Shown here in pieces: positions 51,191-64,000 of a stretch of DNA of 64,000 nt (positions are counted from its first letter, which is position 1; every line of letters begins with the position of its first letter). This DNA comes from Argopecten irradians (Eukaryota; Mollusca; Bivalvia; Pectinida; Pectinidae), in NCBI RefSeq assembly GCF_041381155.1, contig NC_091145.1, forward strand, positions 39,943,882-40,007,881, given 5' to 3'. Below the pieces are notes generated by a model that was not told the DNA's origin, ran no database searches, and was given only the letters and a program-made list of their open reading frames with translations. The translations under genes were made by a program, and so were the position numbers.

Positions 51191-54100
51191 TTTTTCTCTC
51201 ATACCTCGACGTTTCATTGCAATTTTACTGCTATGATTTCTTACCATTTTGAAATAAATTCGGGGAAAAACGCGACTGTAAGTTAATTCTCCATACATAA
51301 AAATATGCGTGATATTTTCCACGCAAATCCCTTTGTGTGTATCTTTTAAAGCAAATCCCGCCTAGTTTCTAAAAAAATGTTATAATTGTACCTAGCAAAT
51401 AGTGATTCTGTTGATACTGTGACGTCACGAGGCATTATTGCATGGGTAGCCATGCAATACAGCCTCAGGCGACATGAGTGTATTGCCCTGGACCAGCCAG
51501 TATTACACGTGTAGGTATGAGAGAAATTAAATGTATGTTTAGTTTCTTGATTCCCGCAACACAATAAAATACCTCGCGGAAATCAAGTTATGTGCAACAA
51601 TTACACAATTTTGTATGTTAACTTCGGGGAGATGTCATGTTTGACAGTTTTGAAAATTTAAGTTAATATCATAAACACAATATGGTAACACATCAGAGAA
51701 ATAGTAACTTCTTCTATAAATCTTTATCCAGAATATAAAAGTATAATGTGTAACCCATAATACATCATTTTAATTTAAAGCACTGATTTGATCTTTTTGA
51801 CATCAATATTTAATGAAGTAATGTATTTATTCCAATTAAGTACAAAATCAGTTTCGTTAACATTATTTCCTGTTGAATACCCACTGGGATCATTACTTAA
51901 ATTAATACCTCACATTGAGATATTCCGCATTTTTAACATATCACGATGACTACTGTAAACAAACTTCTGCGTGCGATTGATTTTCGCAAATTTCGCGATC
52001 AAAGTAAATTCGCGAACGTTTATCTCCGCGAATTGATATCATTGAATAAAAGAAAATCCGCAAAAATAAATCTCTGAGAACTTATTTTGAAATAGAAATC
52101 GAGAAATGTTCGCTAAAAACAGTTGGTTTACAGTAAATGTTTTAATGGTTTTTGAATCGATATTGCATGCGTTTGAATTGAAACAGTAGTTTAGAAGTAA
52201 TAAGTAGAGTGTGTGACGTAGAATAGTTTACTAACAAAACTTAATACAATTTACTAACAATATATTTTTGATGTGTTTAACTATCCACAGCACTGTATTG
52301 ACAAAGCGGTGACTGTTGGAGCCTGGGTCTATACTTACAATACTTACAATGTACTTACATATCTAATAATTAGTAGTAGCTGTAGTTTAGTAGTAGTAGT
52401 AGTAGTAGTTTTAGAAGTTGCAGTTGTAGTAGATTTAGTGTGGTAGTATATTAGTACACTATACAATTGGGCGGTACAGCGATCGAGTACGTGCTGTATT
52501 TTGTATTCACTGTGACACACTGGAAAATGCAGAAAATCTACCGAGAAAAGTTATCAATTGATTAAAGAACTTTGTTATTTAGGGAAAGATAAAACTTTAT
52601 AGCCTATGGTCACATTGGTCCAGTGTGTATGCATCCGGTTGTACAGTGTACTTTAGGTGAGTGATGCATGCGTTTTTATATCTATTATACTCGTCACGAG
52701 GCGATGTTCTATTGAACTCTAGCCTAAGACAATTCCACAAGGTCATTATTGGTGATGGTTTTAGTGACTGTGATACTGGTTATATTTGCGGCTAAGCGCG
52801 ATGTAAAATGTTTCGGCAAACATAACCATTAACATAGTATGTGTGCTTTTATATTTATTATCTATTTATTAAGCGGTAGTTCTAGTCAATAGTTATTTAC
52901 CTATGTTAATATGCTCAATTAGTTGTTTTTAATATCTAATATATTTGCTTCTGTAGTATTTTTCATTGTACAGTAATTGAAGATCTTTGATTTTAGTTGA
53001 TTAGTGTCGTAAATTACTCTTGGTCAGTCACCATTCACACCTGGATTTTGTATTTGGAGAAAAGGAAAATTAAGTTTAAATATCATTGATGGAATTGTAG
53101 TTCAAAGCCGAACTATTATTTAAATGAACTTTACCTTGTAAATTTGTTCTTTATTTTTTGTCTTAAATACACATTGTTTTCCCAACTCCCATTGGTTTAC
53201 TTCCTTGATATAAAATGTAGATCGCATTATAACTATATAAAATGCAAAGAATTGAAACCAGCAGATGTGATCTGATCTTGGTGCTCTAGATGTAAATTAA
53301 GGCCGTTCCCACGACAGCAGTTTTCACTGTTCACATGCCAGAGGAGTTAACGACCAAAGTCATTTGTCAATTAAAGCAGTTACATTTAGTTACCGTAGCT
53401 ATATATATGTTGATTTATAGTTCGTAGACTTAATTATGTGTCATGTGTTTAGTATTTACATATCCAAGCTAGTTAGGTGTTATAAGTTTAAAATACATAT
53501 CCAAGTTAGACTATTTAATTATGTTGGTTATTGCTTTGTAGAACAAATAAAAAGCTTTAGAGTCTCTCGTTTTGTTTGTTATATGTCCTATTTGTAAGAT
53601 AAGATAGTGCATGAACACTGTTACCAATACAAGAGTTGTAGTTACATGGGAGTTAGGAAATACTCGAGGTGAATGTATAGCACTAGACAGATTTCAACAA
53701 GTTTGACATAGGGCGTATTCTGCATTGGAAAATCCCAAAATGTTTGTTATTATCTAAATTTATAGTGGGGCCTTTATTTCAATTTTACTTATCAAGACAC
53801 ACACAGAGATAAGTATCTGTTAGGAAACAATTATAGTTTGGAATTGTATAACTTACCCTAACCACAATCCAACAACTCTCACTAAATATTGGTATCCGTG
53901 AGACGTTGACGTTCAAAGCAATTTAAAATACTATTTAAAACTAAAAATTCAATAAAATTTTAACAATTAATTAAGGAATTTAAAAAAAAATCAAAGATAT
54001 CATATTGACCTTAATGGCAATAGATAATAAATTTTACGATAAAAGCTAATGTAACTCGCCAAATCATTAAACCAGGAAACTAATTAAGAGTAATTAAATA

Positions 54101-55082
54101 GGTCACAATACAGGCCGAAATGTATTGTATACATAAGTTGGATATAATAATAAAGTTGGAAAAGGGAAAGATAATTCGGTTTTCTGAAAGGCACAAATAA
54201 TAGAACAAGCATGGTGATTCCAATGATTTATTGTGTATGTGTGTGTGTTTAGATGATTCTGATGTAAAGCACCACAAACCTGTATACAAAACGGTCATTA
54301 AATGTAAAGATGAAGTAACCAAATTAATACCGAGATATTCAAGAATGACAGATGCATACATATTTACAGGACAAATATTGAACTGAGTACACGGCTGTTT
54401 AAAGTCAAATACTACAAGTATATAGGAAACACATTATTTAATATTGGCTCCAAACGTATAAGACAAAACGACGGAAAAGACAGGCACACAACGTAAACAC
54501 CTATGGTATACATTCAGCATCCATTCTACTCTGAACACTCCCACATAATAGTTTATAAATTATAGTCACTTTTTTCTGTAAACGTTACATATGAATTAAC
54601 TACGGTAATGAAACAGTGTAAATGAACATGTATTAGCACCGGCATCATAACATTAATATAAACCACTGGAGATAAACAGCATGCATCATCGTACTACACA
54701 ATGAAAATAAATGTAACTTAGCTACTAAAATAATGTACACATGAACGTATGTATTATGAGCAATATGCTTTTTCGATGTTAATTGCAAATTGTTCATTGC
54801 AAAAAGCGTTGGACCCCGAACATGTAAAATGCTTGAGATCGCTATATGATAACCTCGACTGTGAAATACAAAGCATCATAGCTGCTGTTATTAAGAAAAG
54901 AGTTATCAAATGATAAATAATGTACTTTTATGTTACCCAATAAAGCGCTGCCATACATATGTATTTCAGAATCCAAATAGAACATAAATCACATTTATAC
55001 AATAATTTTGACATCATACGGTACGTTCAGTCCTCAATGCTAGCATGTTTTCGTTCAGATCAGAATGTTTTTTGTGAATGTA

Positions 55083-55088
55083 TTTATT
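55083..55088 (-). terminator. AATAAA polyadenylation signal of the CUB-LDLa receptor gene
   Basis: TTTATT on the plus strand reads AATAAA on the minus strand. It lies about 80 bases after the receptor's stop codon (55170-55172). Confidence 0.5.
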
Positions 55089-55169
55089 TGACACACTCCG
55101 TCAAACATGTTAAAATCTGCTTGGCTTGCTATTGTGTTATGCATTGGTATCCTAAATATATAACATTCG

Positions 55170-58100
55170 TCACACACCGTTCCCATTTACATCGTCCACT
55201 GTGTCTACGTACTCGATATCATCACAGTTCATCAGACATATCCGATTGGAGTAGTCAGGAGTTCTCTCCCCTGATTTTGCGTTATCTAGGCTACCTTTAC
55301 CACCTGTGATCTGGAAGTCCGATGTAACAGATATCAAGTCCTCCTCTAGATTACTACTTCCACTTTCTTGTGAACTTTCCTCTGCATACGTCCCAGAATC
55401 TTCCTGACCGGAAGAACTAGACCGAGAACACTCATCGGATTTCGAATCGCTGTCATCTGAGATATGTATCAATGGTTCGTTGTCAGGAGAGAGGTTTTCT
55501 TGTTGGCAAGGAATAACATTTTCATTGTCATTTAATCTATCCTGTTCAGGTGCAGCTATACATACCATTTCGGTTTGGCACTCCTCTGGATTTTCTTTAT
55601 TATCATTATCACAAGGACGTTCGATACACACCACTGTTACCCTGTTCAATGACCTGACAGAATACGGCGACCCTTGGAGGTCTGTCTGGGGGAGAGTGGA
55701 CACCACATCGTAAGCTGGGGGAGGTTCCTCACTAACCTCCTTCCTTACAACATCCTCATAGGTGGGCGGGGCATACAGTTCAGTAACGCCCAAAGTGTCG
55801 ATATTGTTTCCCAGTTCCCATTCCCCATTGGCTTTCCGCTTGGCAAACATTTGGACGCTCTGTTGTCGAATATAACTGAAAACGAAAGAGGAAAATTTCA
55901 AGCAAAGCAAATTTTACACAAAAACGCACACTATAGCAAACGGTTTAAAAATAGCATTACTGTCGTCTAAAATACCAAAATCTTGATCTAGGTTATATGT
56001 ATTTCAGTAAAAATTATTTTGATAACTCTATTTAAAAAAATGTATAATTTCGTGGGGAAATATACTGGACCGTTATATATCTTATCTAGATCACTATCAC
56101 AAGGTTACAGAAAAACACTTTCAAAATTACTTGACCAACGATTGATACTTAAACGGGAACAAGCATTTTATACTATCACACGTTGCTCCTATCTATACAG
56201 TGAGTGACCACAGTCAGACCTACCTCCTTCTGTTGTATTTCTTAAGGACACAGAAGACAACGACGATGACAAGTAGGAACACAGTGATGGCCACTCCGGC
56301 AGCTACAACAGCTGTGATGGTCGCTTCTGTCAGGGTAGAAAGAAGTATTCTTAGAATAAACACAGGAGTTCATTAATCATGTCTATTAATCTTTCGGGGA
56401 GAGCCCAATACGGTGATATATTACACACAAACTGACATACCATCACATTAATCATTATTTTGAATGTTGCAAATTAAGTATGTTGAGGAGAAATTCAATA
56501 AATGGGTTAACTCTCTTTTCTTATAGATTCGTTTTCAAGTCATTATTTTCAAGTTTTATGAAAATAAAACAATAAGGTAAACACTAAAACATATAGTACA
56601 TTGATAGTATTATTGACACTAACCTGCCCCTTTCCAGTCCATGTCCACCAATAGGTGACAGATGTTCTCGTCAGTAAGTTCCCCGTCCCCTTTATTGATA
56701 GTATTATTGACACTAACCTGCCCCTTTCCAGTCCGTGTCCACCAATAGGTGACAGATGTTCTCATCAGTAAGGTCCCCGTCCCCTTTGTTGATAGTATTA
56801 TTGACACTTACCTGCCCCTTTCCAGTCCGTGTCCACCAATAGGTGACAGATGTTCTCGTCAGTAAGTTCCCCGTCCCCTTTATTGATAGTATTATTGACA
56901 CTAACCTGCCCCTTTCCAGTCCGTGTCCACCAATAGGTGACAGATGTTCTCGTCAGTAAGTTCCCCGTCCCCTTTATTGATAGTATTATTGACACTAACC
57001 TGCCCCTTTCCAGTCCGTGTCCACCAATAGGTAACAGGTGTTCTCGTCAGTAAGTTCCCCATCCCTTTATTAATAGTATTATTGATACTAACCTGCCCCT
57101 TTCCAGTCCGTGTCCACCAATAGGTGACAGGTGTTCTCGTCAGTAAGGTCCCCGTCCCCTTTATTGATAGTATTATTGATACTAACCTGCCCCTTTCCAG
57201 TCCGTGTCCACCAATAGATGACAGGTGTTCTCGTCAGTAAGGTCCCCGTCCCCTTTGTTGATAGTATTATTGACACTAACCTGCCCCTTTCCAGTCCATG
57301 TCCACCAATAGGTGACAGGTGTTCTCGTCAGTAAGTTCCCCGTCCCCTTTATTGATAGTATTATTGACACTAACCTGCCCCTTTCCAGTCCGTGTCCACC
57401 AATAGGTGACAGATGTTCTCGTCAGTAAGGTCCCCGTCCCCTTTGTTGATAGTATTATTGACACTAACCTGCCCCTTTCCAGTCCGTGTCCACCAATAGA
57501 TGACAGTTGTTCTCGTCAGTAAGGTCTCCGTCCCCTTTATTGATAGTATTATTGACACTAACCTTCCCCTTTCCAGTCCGTGTCCACAGGTGTTCTCGTC
57601 AGTAAGGTCCCCGTCCTCTTTATTGATAGTATTATTGACACTAACCTGCCCCTTTCCAGTCCGTGTCCACCAATAGGTGACAGGTGTTCTCGTCAGTAAG
57701 GTCACCATCCCCACAGTTGTACTCGGTATCACACATCACAGACAGTGGTACACAGATCTGGGTCCGTCCACACAGATGGTGTAGCCGGTCACAGTCCTCG
57801 CTTTGTACGTCTGCACAGGAAGATAGGAAAAACCTCTTTTATTTTCATGTTCAGACATAGTAGTATTTTGTAGGTAGCAATTTGCAAATATCGCATTTGA
57901 AAAGAATTATGTACTAAATATATGTTATATAATGTATGAGTATATTTACTGGCTGGTCTATTGACATGAAAACCTCAACCTGTCTATAAAGGCAACCTGT
58001 CCATAGTGACCGTTTTTCTGTCTTCAATTAAGTTGTCGTTATATACAGGTTTGATTGTATATCATATGAGAATGTAGTTATATATATGACAGATGGTATA

Positions 58101-60631
58101 AATAGATATTGTCCCTTTAGTTTATCTGTATGTTCTATATGTGTTCATTGTTTATGTTTGTGTGTACGTCCGTGACCGTCCTTAACATGTTATTTTATTT
58201 GTTCTTCTTGTGTCTTGACAAAGGGGCAGATCGCCTCGAAAATTCGACAATCTTTTGTCCACACTGTTATAATTACTTCTTTGCGCTATATTTACTACTT
58301 TAAGTAATTCGTATCCTACAAACATATGTCTATAAAGATCCAGTGTTATATGGAAAATAACTGTTGATATTACTTCCTTGACCCATATGACATATGGTAT
58401 AACATAATATGCACAGTTTCGTCAAAGTTTCCAAACATTCGACTTGGCACTTCCATATGAACTATATGTATGGATTTAAATGCGATCATAGCTTACTAAA
58501 TAGAAAGTCTTATATTGTGAAGTACGTTTCGGATATAAAACAGTTTAAACAATTGCAATGTACCTTTAAATGAGGTAATGAGTACCCTAAACCCGCTGTA
58601 GATCAGATTAGGCTTGCCCATGTAGTCTAGGCGGAGTTTGTTGAGGGAGGACTTATAGTCCATGACACCCGGACTGGTATCCTTGTAGTAGGAATCGTAC
58701 ACCCCAAACAGACCCATCACAGGGCTCACTTGTTTTACCCCACCACCCGGCCGGAAGTCATAGATGTGCAATCTGAAATCGAGTATTAAAATAGAATAAA
58801 TAGCAGATCTAAATAGCATACCAATAGATCTTCTAATCAGGAAAACACAAATAACAAAATTGAAGAACAATTGTGATGTTTTAGACGGTTTAGGAGGCAA
58901 TCTTTTAACTAATAAATACATTAGGAGGCGACAAAATTATAAAATTACGAAAGATAAGAAGGCGACAAAATTTTAAACTAACAAAAGATAAGAGGGCAAC
59001 AAAATCTAAACTAAAGAAGCATAAGAAGGCGACAAAATCTAAACTAACTATAGGCTAACGTCAACAATGTTTATCAACCGTAAGAGTTGTGTCCCTTTTA
59101 ATGTAAAATTTTTATGCTTCGGAAGTAACTGGGACCAATGGGACAATTCCATGAAACAAAATAAATTTCATGGACAAAATCAGAACATTAATGCTGAGCG
59201 AGACCACAGTGTTACACCAATCTGACACCGCAACATTGATTAAAGATGTTCTACTGCCGTCAGAGTATAAATATCATTTGGATGATAGTAATGCTCAAAT
59301 GAATGTATATATATGTGTGTCTAAATAACACGAATATATGTATAAAATAGTTTGTTTTGTTTTCATTTTCTGCGCAATCAGTGCCTCACTCCATATAGGG
59401 GATATTGCCATGGATATTTAGGAATACAATTCATTCATTTATATACTTGTACTCTAAAGTAAAATACCAAATGTTGGTAATAGCGTAAAGTAAGTAACTT
59501 TTGGTACCCATGAAAAATACTTATTCGCCTACGTAATCTTGTTTTAAGAGATGAAATTATCATTCTTAATAGCAACTTTGTTGTTGGACACATTTCCTGA
59601 GAGTGAACACATAGTAGTCATTTGAAACAGTGTCAAGACAACTATACACGGAATATGTATTGCTTAAAGATACTATGCTAAAAAGTATTTCGGTATGTAA
59701 CAATCTCTGGTATCATGTAGCTGTACATGTTTTCCAAGTAAGTTATCGTGTGGTATGTAGAGTTGAATAGTTTTTATAATTACACATAAAAACTCGGATT
59801 GACTAGGTTTCCATAGTCAGATACTGAACTCAGTGAGGTTTCTTCCACTCAAATGAAAAGTTTTAATAATAACATATCTTAAATTATATGTGACGTAGTT
59901 TTCATATCTATTGATAAAGAAGAGTTTTTAAATATTTCATTTACCACCGAAAATTACGAAAATTTTGAGAATTACAATACTATAATGCATGTTTTAATTT
60001 TATAAGAACAAATAAGATCTAGAAATGATCTTGGCAGTATAATGCCAAAAACATATTTACAGCTATAGTGCAATTTATTGAAGCAAATTTGTGGTCTGCT
60101 ATTTCATTTAATATTTTAACAGTGATATTAGTAATTAGAAAGTATGCTCCTTACGTACATACAAACAGGAATGTTACAGTCCATCAATTCTGTGTTGTAG
60201 CAAATGTTTATAAAGACAACATTGATTACCTGTTCATATGAATGATTTTCACAACTTAATTCATCACACCTGGTGGGTTTTAAATATATTACTGTTGGGA
60301 AAATAACATGTCAAAATTGTTGCCCTGTTATGGCACATAAAACTTTTTACGAATACACTTTAGTTACCTTTTACATGATGCTTTATTCAGCGTTTACATT
60401 ACCTATCCGGGGTGAGATTGTCCTTGGAAATGTCGATAGATAGGAAGTGAAGGAGAAGACGCCGGGAGGGGTCTGTGACGATGTCTACAGCACAATGTAG
60501 GAACTTGTCTGACCGCTCCTCCAGTATCTCCTCTGTCAACTCCACAATCACACTGTCGTTAACATAGATCGGCAGGTTGACGCGGGATAGTGCTGTCATC
60601 GACTTGATGCTTGTCATACATAGGACGCTTC
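55170..60631 (-). CDS. CUB - LDLa - transmembrane receptor-like protein with PPxY tail (NETO/LRP-like layout), 5' exons not found
   Basis: Five exons with consistent phases: 60403-60631, 58564-58772, 57646-57810, 56224-56326, 55170-55875, about 469 residues. The first two form a CUB-like domain (LLLHFLSIDISKDNLTPDR, then LHIYDFRPGG and SSLNKLRLDYMG). The third is an LDL-receptor class A module with six cysteines (CDRLHHLC, TQICVPLSVMC, YNCGDGDLTDENTC). The fourth is one membrane helix (AVVAAGVAITVFLLVIVVVF) followed by KKYNRR. The last exon is a roughly 230-residue cytoplasmic tail with two PPxY motifs (PPTYEDVV, PPAYDVV) and a Ser/Glu/Asp-rich part. PPxY motifs bind WW domains, often of NEDD4-type ubiquitin ligases (family knowledge). 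CUB plus LDLa plus one helix recalls NETO and LRP10/12; the tail recalls LDLRAD3/4. The ligand is unknown. The signal peptide and any second CUB domain must lie upstream. The LDLa exon's donor is repeated 12 times. Confidence 0.82.
56618..57720 (-). repeat. 94-bp tandem array, 12 copies of the LDLa exon end plus its 5' splice site
   Basis: Donor copies (GGGGCAG before GTTAGTGTC on the minus strand) start at 57645 and recur about every 94 bp to about 56626. One shortened unit lies near 57585. Each unit repeats the last roughly 66 exon bases (encoding GDGDLTDENTCHLLVDTDWK, then GAG), the donor and roughly 28 bases of intron (TCAATAATACTATCAATAAA). The copy at 57646 belongs to the complete exon; the other 11 lie in the following intron. 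The copy at 56811 has GTAAGT instead of GTTAGT. Reading past any GTTAG donor in the exon frame gives GGT then TAG, a stop. Confidence 0.95.
58922..59052. repeat. About 36-bp tandem repeat, four copies
   Basis: AGGCGACAAAAT(T/C) followed by (T)AAACTAA, a short A-rich spacer and GATAAGA or CATAAGA recurs near 58925, 58961, 58997 and 59026. It lies in the receptor gene's intron, about 150 bp from the CUB exon at 58564-58772, and contains no exon bases. Confidence 0.75.
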
Positions 60632-60997
60632 CTAGGAACCAAACATAACAGATATATTAATATAAAAAAGTCACATCACTGTAAAGCTTTCTTATTATAA
60701 ATATTATATAATAATGTGTAAAACACATTTTGCTTTAACACATCACAACTTATAAAGATACTTCAAAATTCACCCTTACCCGAGCAACAAATACTGACAC
60801 AATTCATTCTAATACTAGTAGGTGATATTATCGTCAAAGTTGTTTGTTGACATGAAATCTGGATCTTCGATAAAAATGAATAGACATGGGGACTATCTTT
60901 ATTGTTAAATCAGGTTTATATTCCTACTCATTATATCTTAAACCTAAATACAAAATATAGAGCTATCTGAGAGTATGAGTGTGGCGTGTTGTGTTTG

Positions 60998-61092
60998 CGA
61001 GCCTGGATAGAAAATGACGTTATAATGACGTCACAATGAAAACCTACCCACAAGGGAGGTAACTCTGTAATATGCAAAGACAGAATTAGGAG
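60998..61092. mobile_element. Half-copy of the MITE family seen at 19985-20165
   Basis: TGACGTCACAATGAAAACCT, then ACCCACAAGGGAGGTAACTC and TGTAATATGCAAAGACAGAA match, on the other strand, the left arm of the copy at about 19985-20055 (TTTGCATATTACAGAGTTAG, CTCCCTTACGGGT). The opposite arm is not present. Confidence 0.6.
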
Positions 61093-61589
61093 GTAGGTGT
61101 AATCCATCAATGTTCTCATACCAAGATTTATAGCGTTAGATCTTCAAACGATTGTCTATTGTTGATTAAAGAAAAACATAGTGTGAACCTTTGTTGATAG
61201 AATGACTTTTATTGGTGGATTGAATCAGTGACGAACCTAGCAGTAAGTAAATCTAAACAGATAGTGAAACTGAATATCGGAGAAAATAATATAAATATTC
61301 CAATAAAGAAAGTCAAGATGAATCCATTATATAGAGTGTTAAATCAAACGTTATTCTATGACACTACCGGCACTATGGGGCTCTCGTGAATGATCCTTTT
61401 AAACGGATTCGATTCCATTTTACATATGTATTGATACGTCGACAATGGGACTACATCCTCATAAAAGTCAAGTGGAAAATGAAACTGATCAGACGAAAGA
61501 TAACACGATTTAGATGAGGTATCGGTCTATCATTTCATAAACACAACATACTACATACGTCTGGGGCTTCTAGATGGATATATAAGGAC

Positions 61590-61790
61590 AAAGTATGGTT
61601 AGGTTGATTTAAGGTTATATAGCATGATTAGTTGTGGAAAGTCAAAAATAAAGTTTGGTTACATGCAGTTTGTTAAAATGCAATGACCAGTAGCGGTAAG
61701 TAAAAGATAAAGTATGGTTAGTTTGATAAAGTACAATGGCCATTGAGAAAAGTCAGAGGTAAAGAAGAAGTTGTGTTGTCGAATCAAAAT
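61590..61790. repeat. Degenerate about 58-bp tandem repeat, three to four copies
   Basis: AAAGT(A/T)TGGTTA(G/C) followed by TTGAT or CAGTTTGTT, an AATG(A/G)CCA-type core and AAAAGTCA or GTAAGTAAAA recurs near 61590, 61650 and 61711. The function is unknown. Confidence 0.5.
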
Positions 61791-64000
61791 GAACCATAAC
61801 AGAAAGTTCGGGATAACAATGATAACAATATCAGTATTGAAGGACAAAATAAACCAGAGGAGGAAACATCAGGGCAAACTATCGTTAGTTGGAAAACAAA
61901 GCATAGCATGGTTAGTCTACCTAAGACAGCATGGTATAGTTGTTGTACTAAGTTTAAATTTCCGTACTTGTACCAATAGGGTAATTTGATTAGGCAGGGG
62001 AATTTAATATTTCTAATGATTTTGTTTTTTTAACATTGTCACGTTTAGCAAATTTTAGAAAATTAAACAAATATATTGTGTTCTCCGAGATCTCTATGGC
62101 AGTTTTCACCAAGTCCATTCGGATGTTTGAATGTCAGGACTACCAGACTAGTATATGCCTGGTTTATAATGATTATGTACGACAGTGCCTATGAAGACAG
62201 TGAGTAATTCAGACTAAATAAAACCTAATGAGAAGCCTTGGCTTTTACTGCGATCCAATTACTTTTTAATTGCGTACTAGTCCAACATAAACTCCTTGGA
62301 GAAATATATTAGAGATTGACCTGATCTTGACTTACTATTGACTACCTGTTATGTAAATGATGTAGTACATATTTATTATAAATTACGAATCTAATCTTAT
62401 CAGTAAATATCCTTGGTGTAATGAAAGTTCTCGACTAGATTTATTGGTACACGTTATTTATACAAATGCGACACTAGACATTTAGTAAACTTAAAAAATG
62501 AAGAAATATTGAATATTTTCGTGTCATTAGTTGGTTGTAAATTAATTTTCCTGATATATCAATATATATGATAATAATTACAGCTGATCACATGCACATC
62601 TGCGTTTGCCTGATGGAAAAACAACTTATCAAACATGAAGTTATTTAGATGAGATTCATCAATATATATCGATGAGTAAGAATGTCTATATATGTGTATA
62701 TAGATAGACTTATCAAACCTGATTGCACACTTTTTCAATTTTCAAAATGAAAGAGGTCTTTTCTGTCGATGTAAATGTACACCTTGGAGTTAGTGAGGCT
62801 TGAAGGAGCGCCCAGTACTTTTAAATGAAATGTGATTTCCTAAAGGATATTTCAATTTCCAAACCATGAACTAACCAGTGTTGATGACAGTCAAATGACT
62901 TGTAATATAGAATATATTTCATTACAACAATACGTGTAAGGGCATGTACCAGCTAATGTTTCAGGATGTGAGAAGTTGTATTAGAGTTTTGTGGTATCTG
63001 AATACTTTCACAAACATAAAATCGAACAACCCGTGTCATATGCTTATATAGAACCAGTCAACACTCAACAGCACATCGATCAAATAACATTTCTTATTAT
63101 ACAGAATATATGGTATAGCTATATTTGGAGGAATACCAGCTGTTTCATCTTAGACGATCTTAAATTTGTATTACCACCATGATTATGATTACTTCTTTGT
63201 GGCCATATTTTACCATCAGAAGAATTTTATATTCTACAGACATACGTTTGTAAGGACACCGTGGTACCCGAAACATATAGTTGATATTATTCAATCAGTT
63301 CGCCACATGTTTCTTTTTATCGTGTATTCGAATGTCAAACAAAATGAAAGTCTAATCAACATGACAGCATGAAAGGACCTGTTAATATATGTATCATTTC
63401 ATATCTCACACGTATAATACATTGCTAGATTATGTTTATTGTAAGTACCCATTCGCATAAAGATCAAACGAGCAGGGGCACGTTTATACAATCTAAGAAA
63501 TGGTTAAATAGGTTCGGGAGTTAAAGCAATGGAACAGATTACAAAAATTGTAACGCATTAACAAAAATTACATTTCATAAAGACTTTTTAATAATTTGTA
63601 ATAATTTTCTTTCTTTTTATGAATACACACAAATTTTTATCAATTTTATATACCAGGGGCCGAATGCATGAGAAAGCGCAGTAGATTAACTCATCAAAAG
63701 TTGACACCGTACGATAAACAAATTAACAGTTAGATATGTTAACAATGCTGTCTCCAATCCTTCAAATTCCATCGGTATTGACAGTTGTATCGATACTAAA
63801 TAAATTATATCCAGCTTGGTATCACTTACAATAGTAGGTTTACTTAAACGTTTGTGGTATACAAAAGGGTTTTATACTTGTTATCGAGGGAGTGTGTGTG
63901 TCGCTCTCCCAGGATATACTGATATGCTTCTCGAGTCAATATCAAACCTAAATATCGACAGAGGCCAAGTTTATTGTTCGGTCGTAAAAGAAAGAATTAT

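Larger units (their letters stand above)
49600..55082. other. Non-coding stretch with trinucleotide tracts and a hairpin
   Basis: An open frame at 49999-50292 ends with a cysteine-bearing stretch (QFTICIENGVPTCILNVSIY) but has no splice context I trust. GCCATATTGGAAA occurs twice near 50379 and 50412. Nothing else was assignable apart from the repeats listed separately. Confidence 0.4.
60640..64000. other. Upstream region of the receptor gene; no further exon identified
   Basis: The region is AT-rich. I searched the minus strand for a signal-peptide exon or a second CUB exon joined by phase to 60631 and found none I could defend. It holds the two repeats listed separately at 60998-61092 and 61590-61790. 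Confidence 0.45.

Noticed and set aside
56619-57732. Open frames in the 94-bp array as a tandem-repeat protein
   Set aside because: The period is 3n+1 and each frame ends at the TAG inside GTTAG; the only supported coding part is the first, complete LDLa exon.

Overview
The window looks like nuclear DNA of a bivalve mollusc. It is AT-rich, its genes are split by GT-AG introns, and it carries repeat families I associate with bivalve genomes: a tRNA-derived SINE, elements ending in a CCCCC/GGGGG palindrome, and MITEs. I cannot name the species. All gene calls rest on exon-by-exon translation and protein family knowledge, with no database search.

Layout. (1) 94-13510, minus strand: ACTR8 (ARP8, an actin-related subunit of the INO80 chromatin remodeller). 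Nine coding exons are present and the C-terminal exons lie off the left edge. Intron 6 is filled by a roughly 7.4 kb, 73-bp minisatellite. (2) 13.5-18.86 kb: intergenic, with mollusc repeats, a GC-rich patch and one doubtful small ORF. (3) 18864-35175, minus strand: a complete 15-coding-exon CFAP100 (CCDC37/MIA1, a motile-cilium protein; 576 aa predicted). A non-coding first exon lies near 35.65 kb, where a joint RFX X-box and FOXJ1-type motif sits. (4) 37212-43560, plus strand: remains of an imidazolonepropionase gene (AMDHD1) with indels and missing catalytic exons, a LINE remnant and an inverted-repeat element. (5) About 47.98-49.60 kb, plus strand: a TATA promoter, an untranslated exon and an exon encoding a signal-peptide-like N-terminus; the rest of that gene was not found. 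(6) 55170-60631, minus strand: the 3' five coding exons of a single-pass receptor with CUB, LDL-receptor class A, transmembrane and PPxY-tail parts. (7) 60.6-64 kb: mostly non-coding.

The most striking observation is one pattern shared by all three intact genes. Five tandem arrays are built on splice junctions: ACTR8 exon 9 acceptor (36 bp, about 3 copies), ACTR8 exon 7 acceptor (73 bp, about 100 copies), CFAP100 exon 8 donor (about 40 bp, 5 copies), CFAP100 exon 13 donor (37 bp, about 40 copies) and the LDLa exon donor of the receptor gene (94 bp, 12 copies). In the clearest cases each unit carries a piece of true exon plus its splice site, so the intron contains many decoy copies of the junction. 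Reading through the arrays gives early stops, and in the receptor gene this would yield a soluble ectodomain. I know of no named class for this; it is the best candidate here for an undescribed process.
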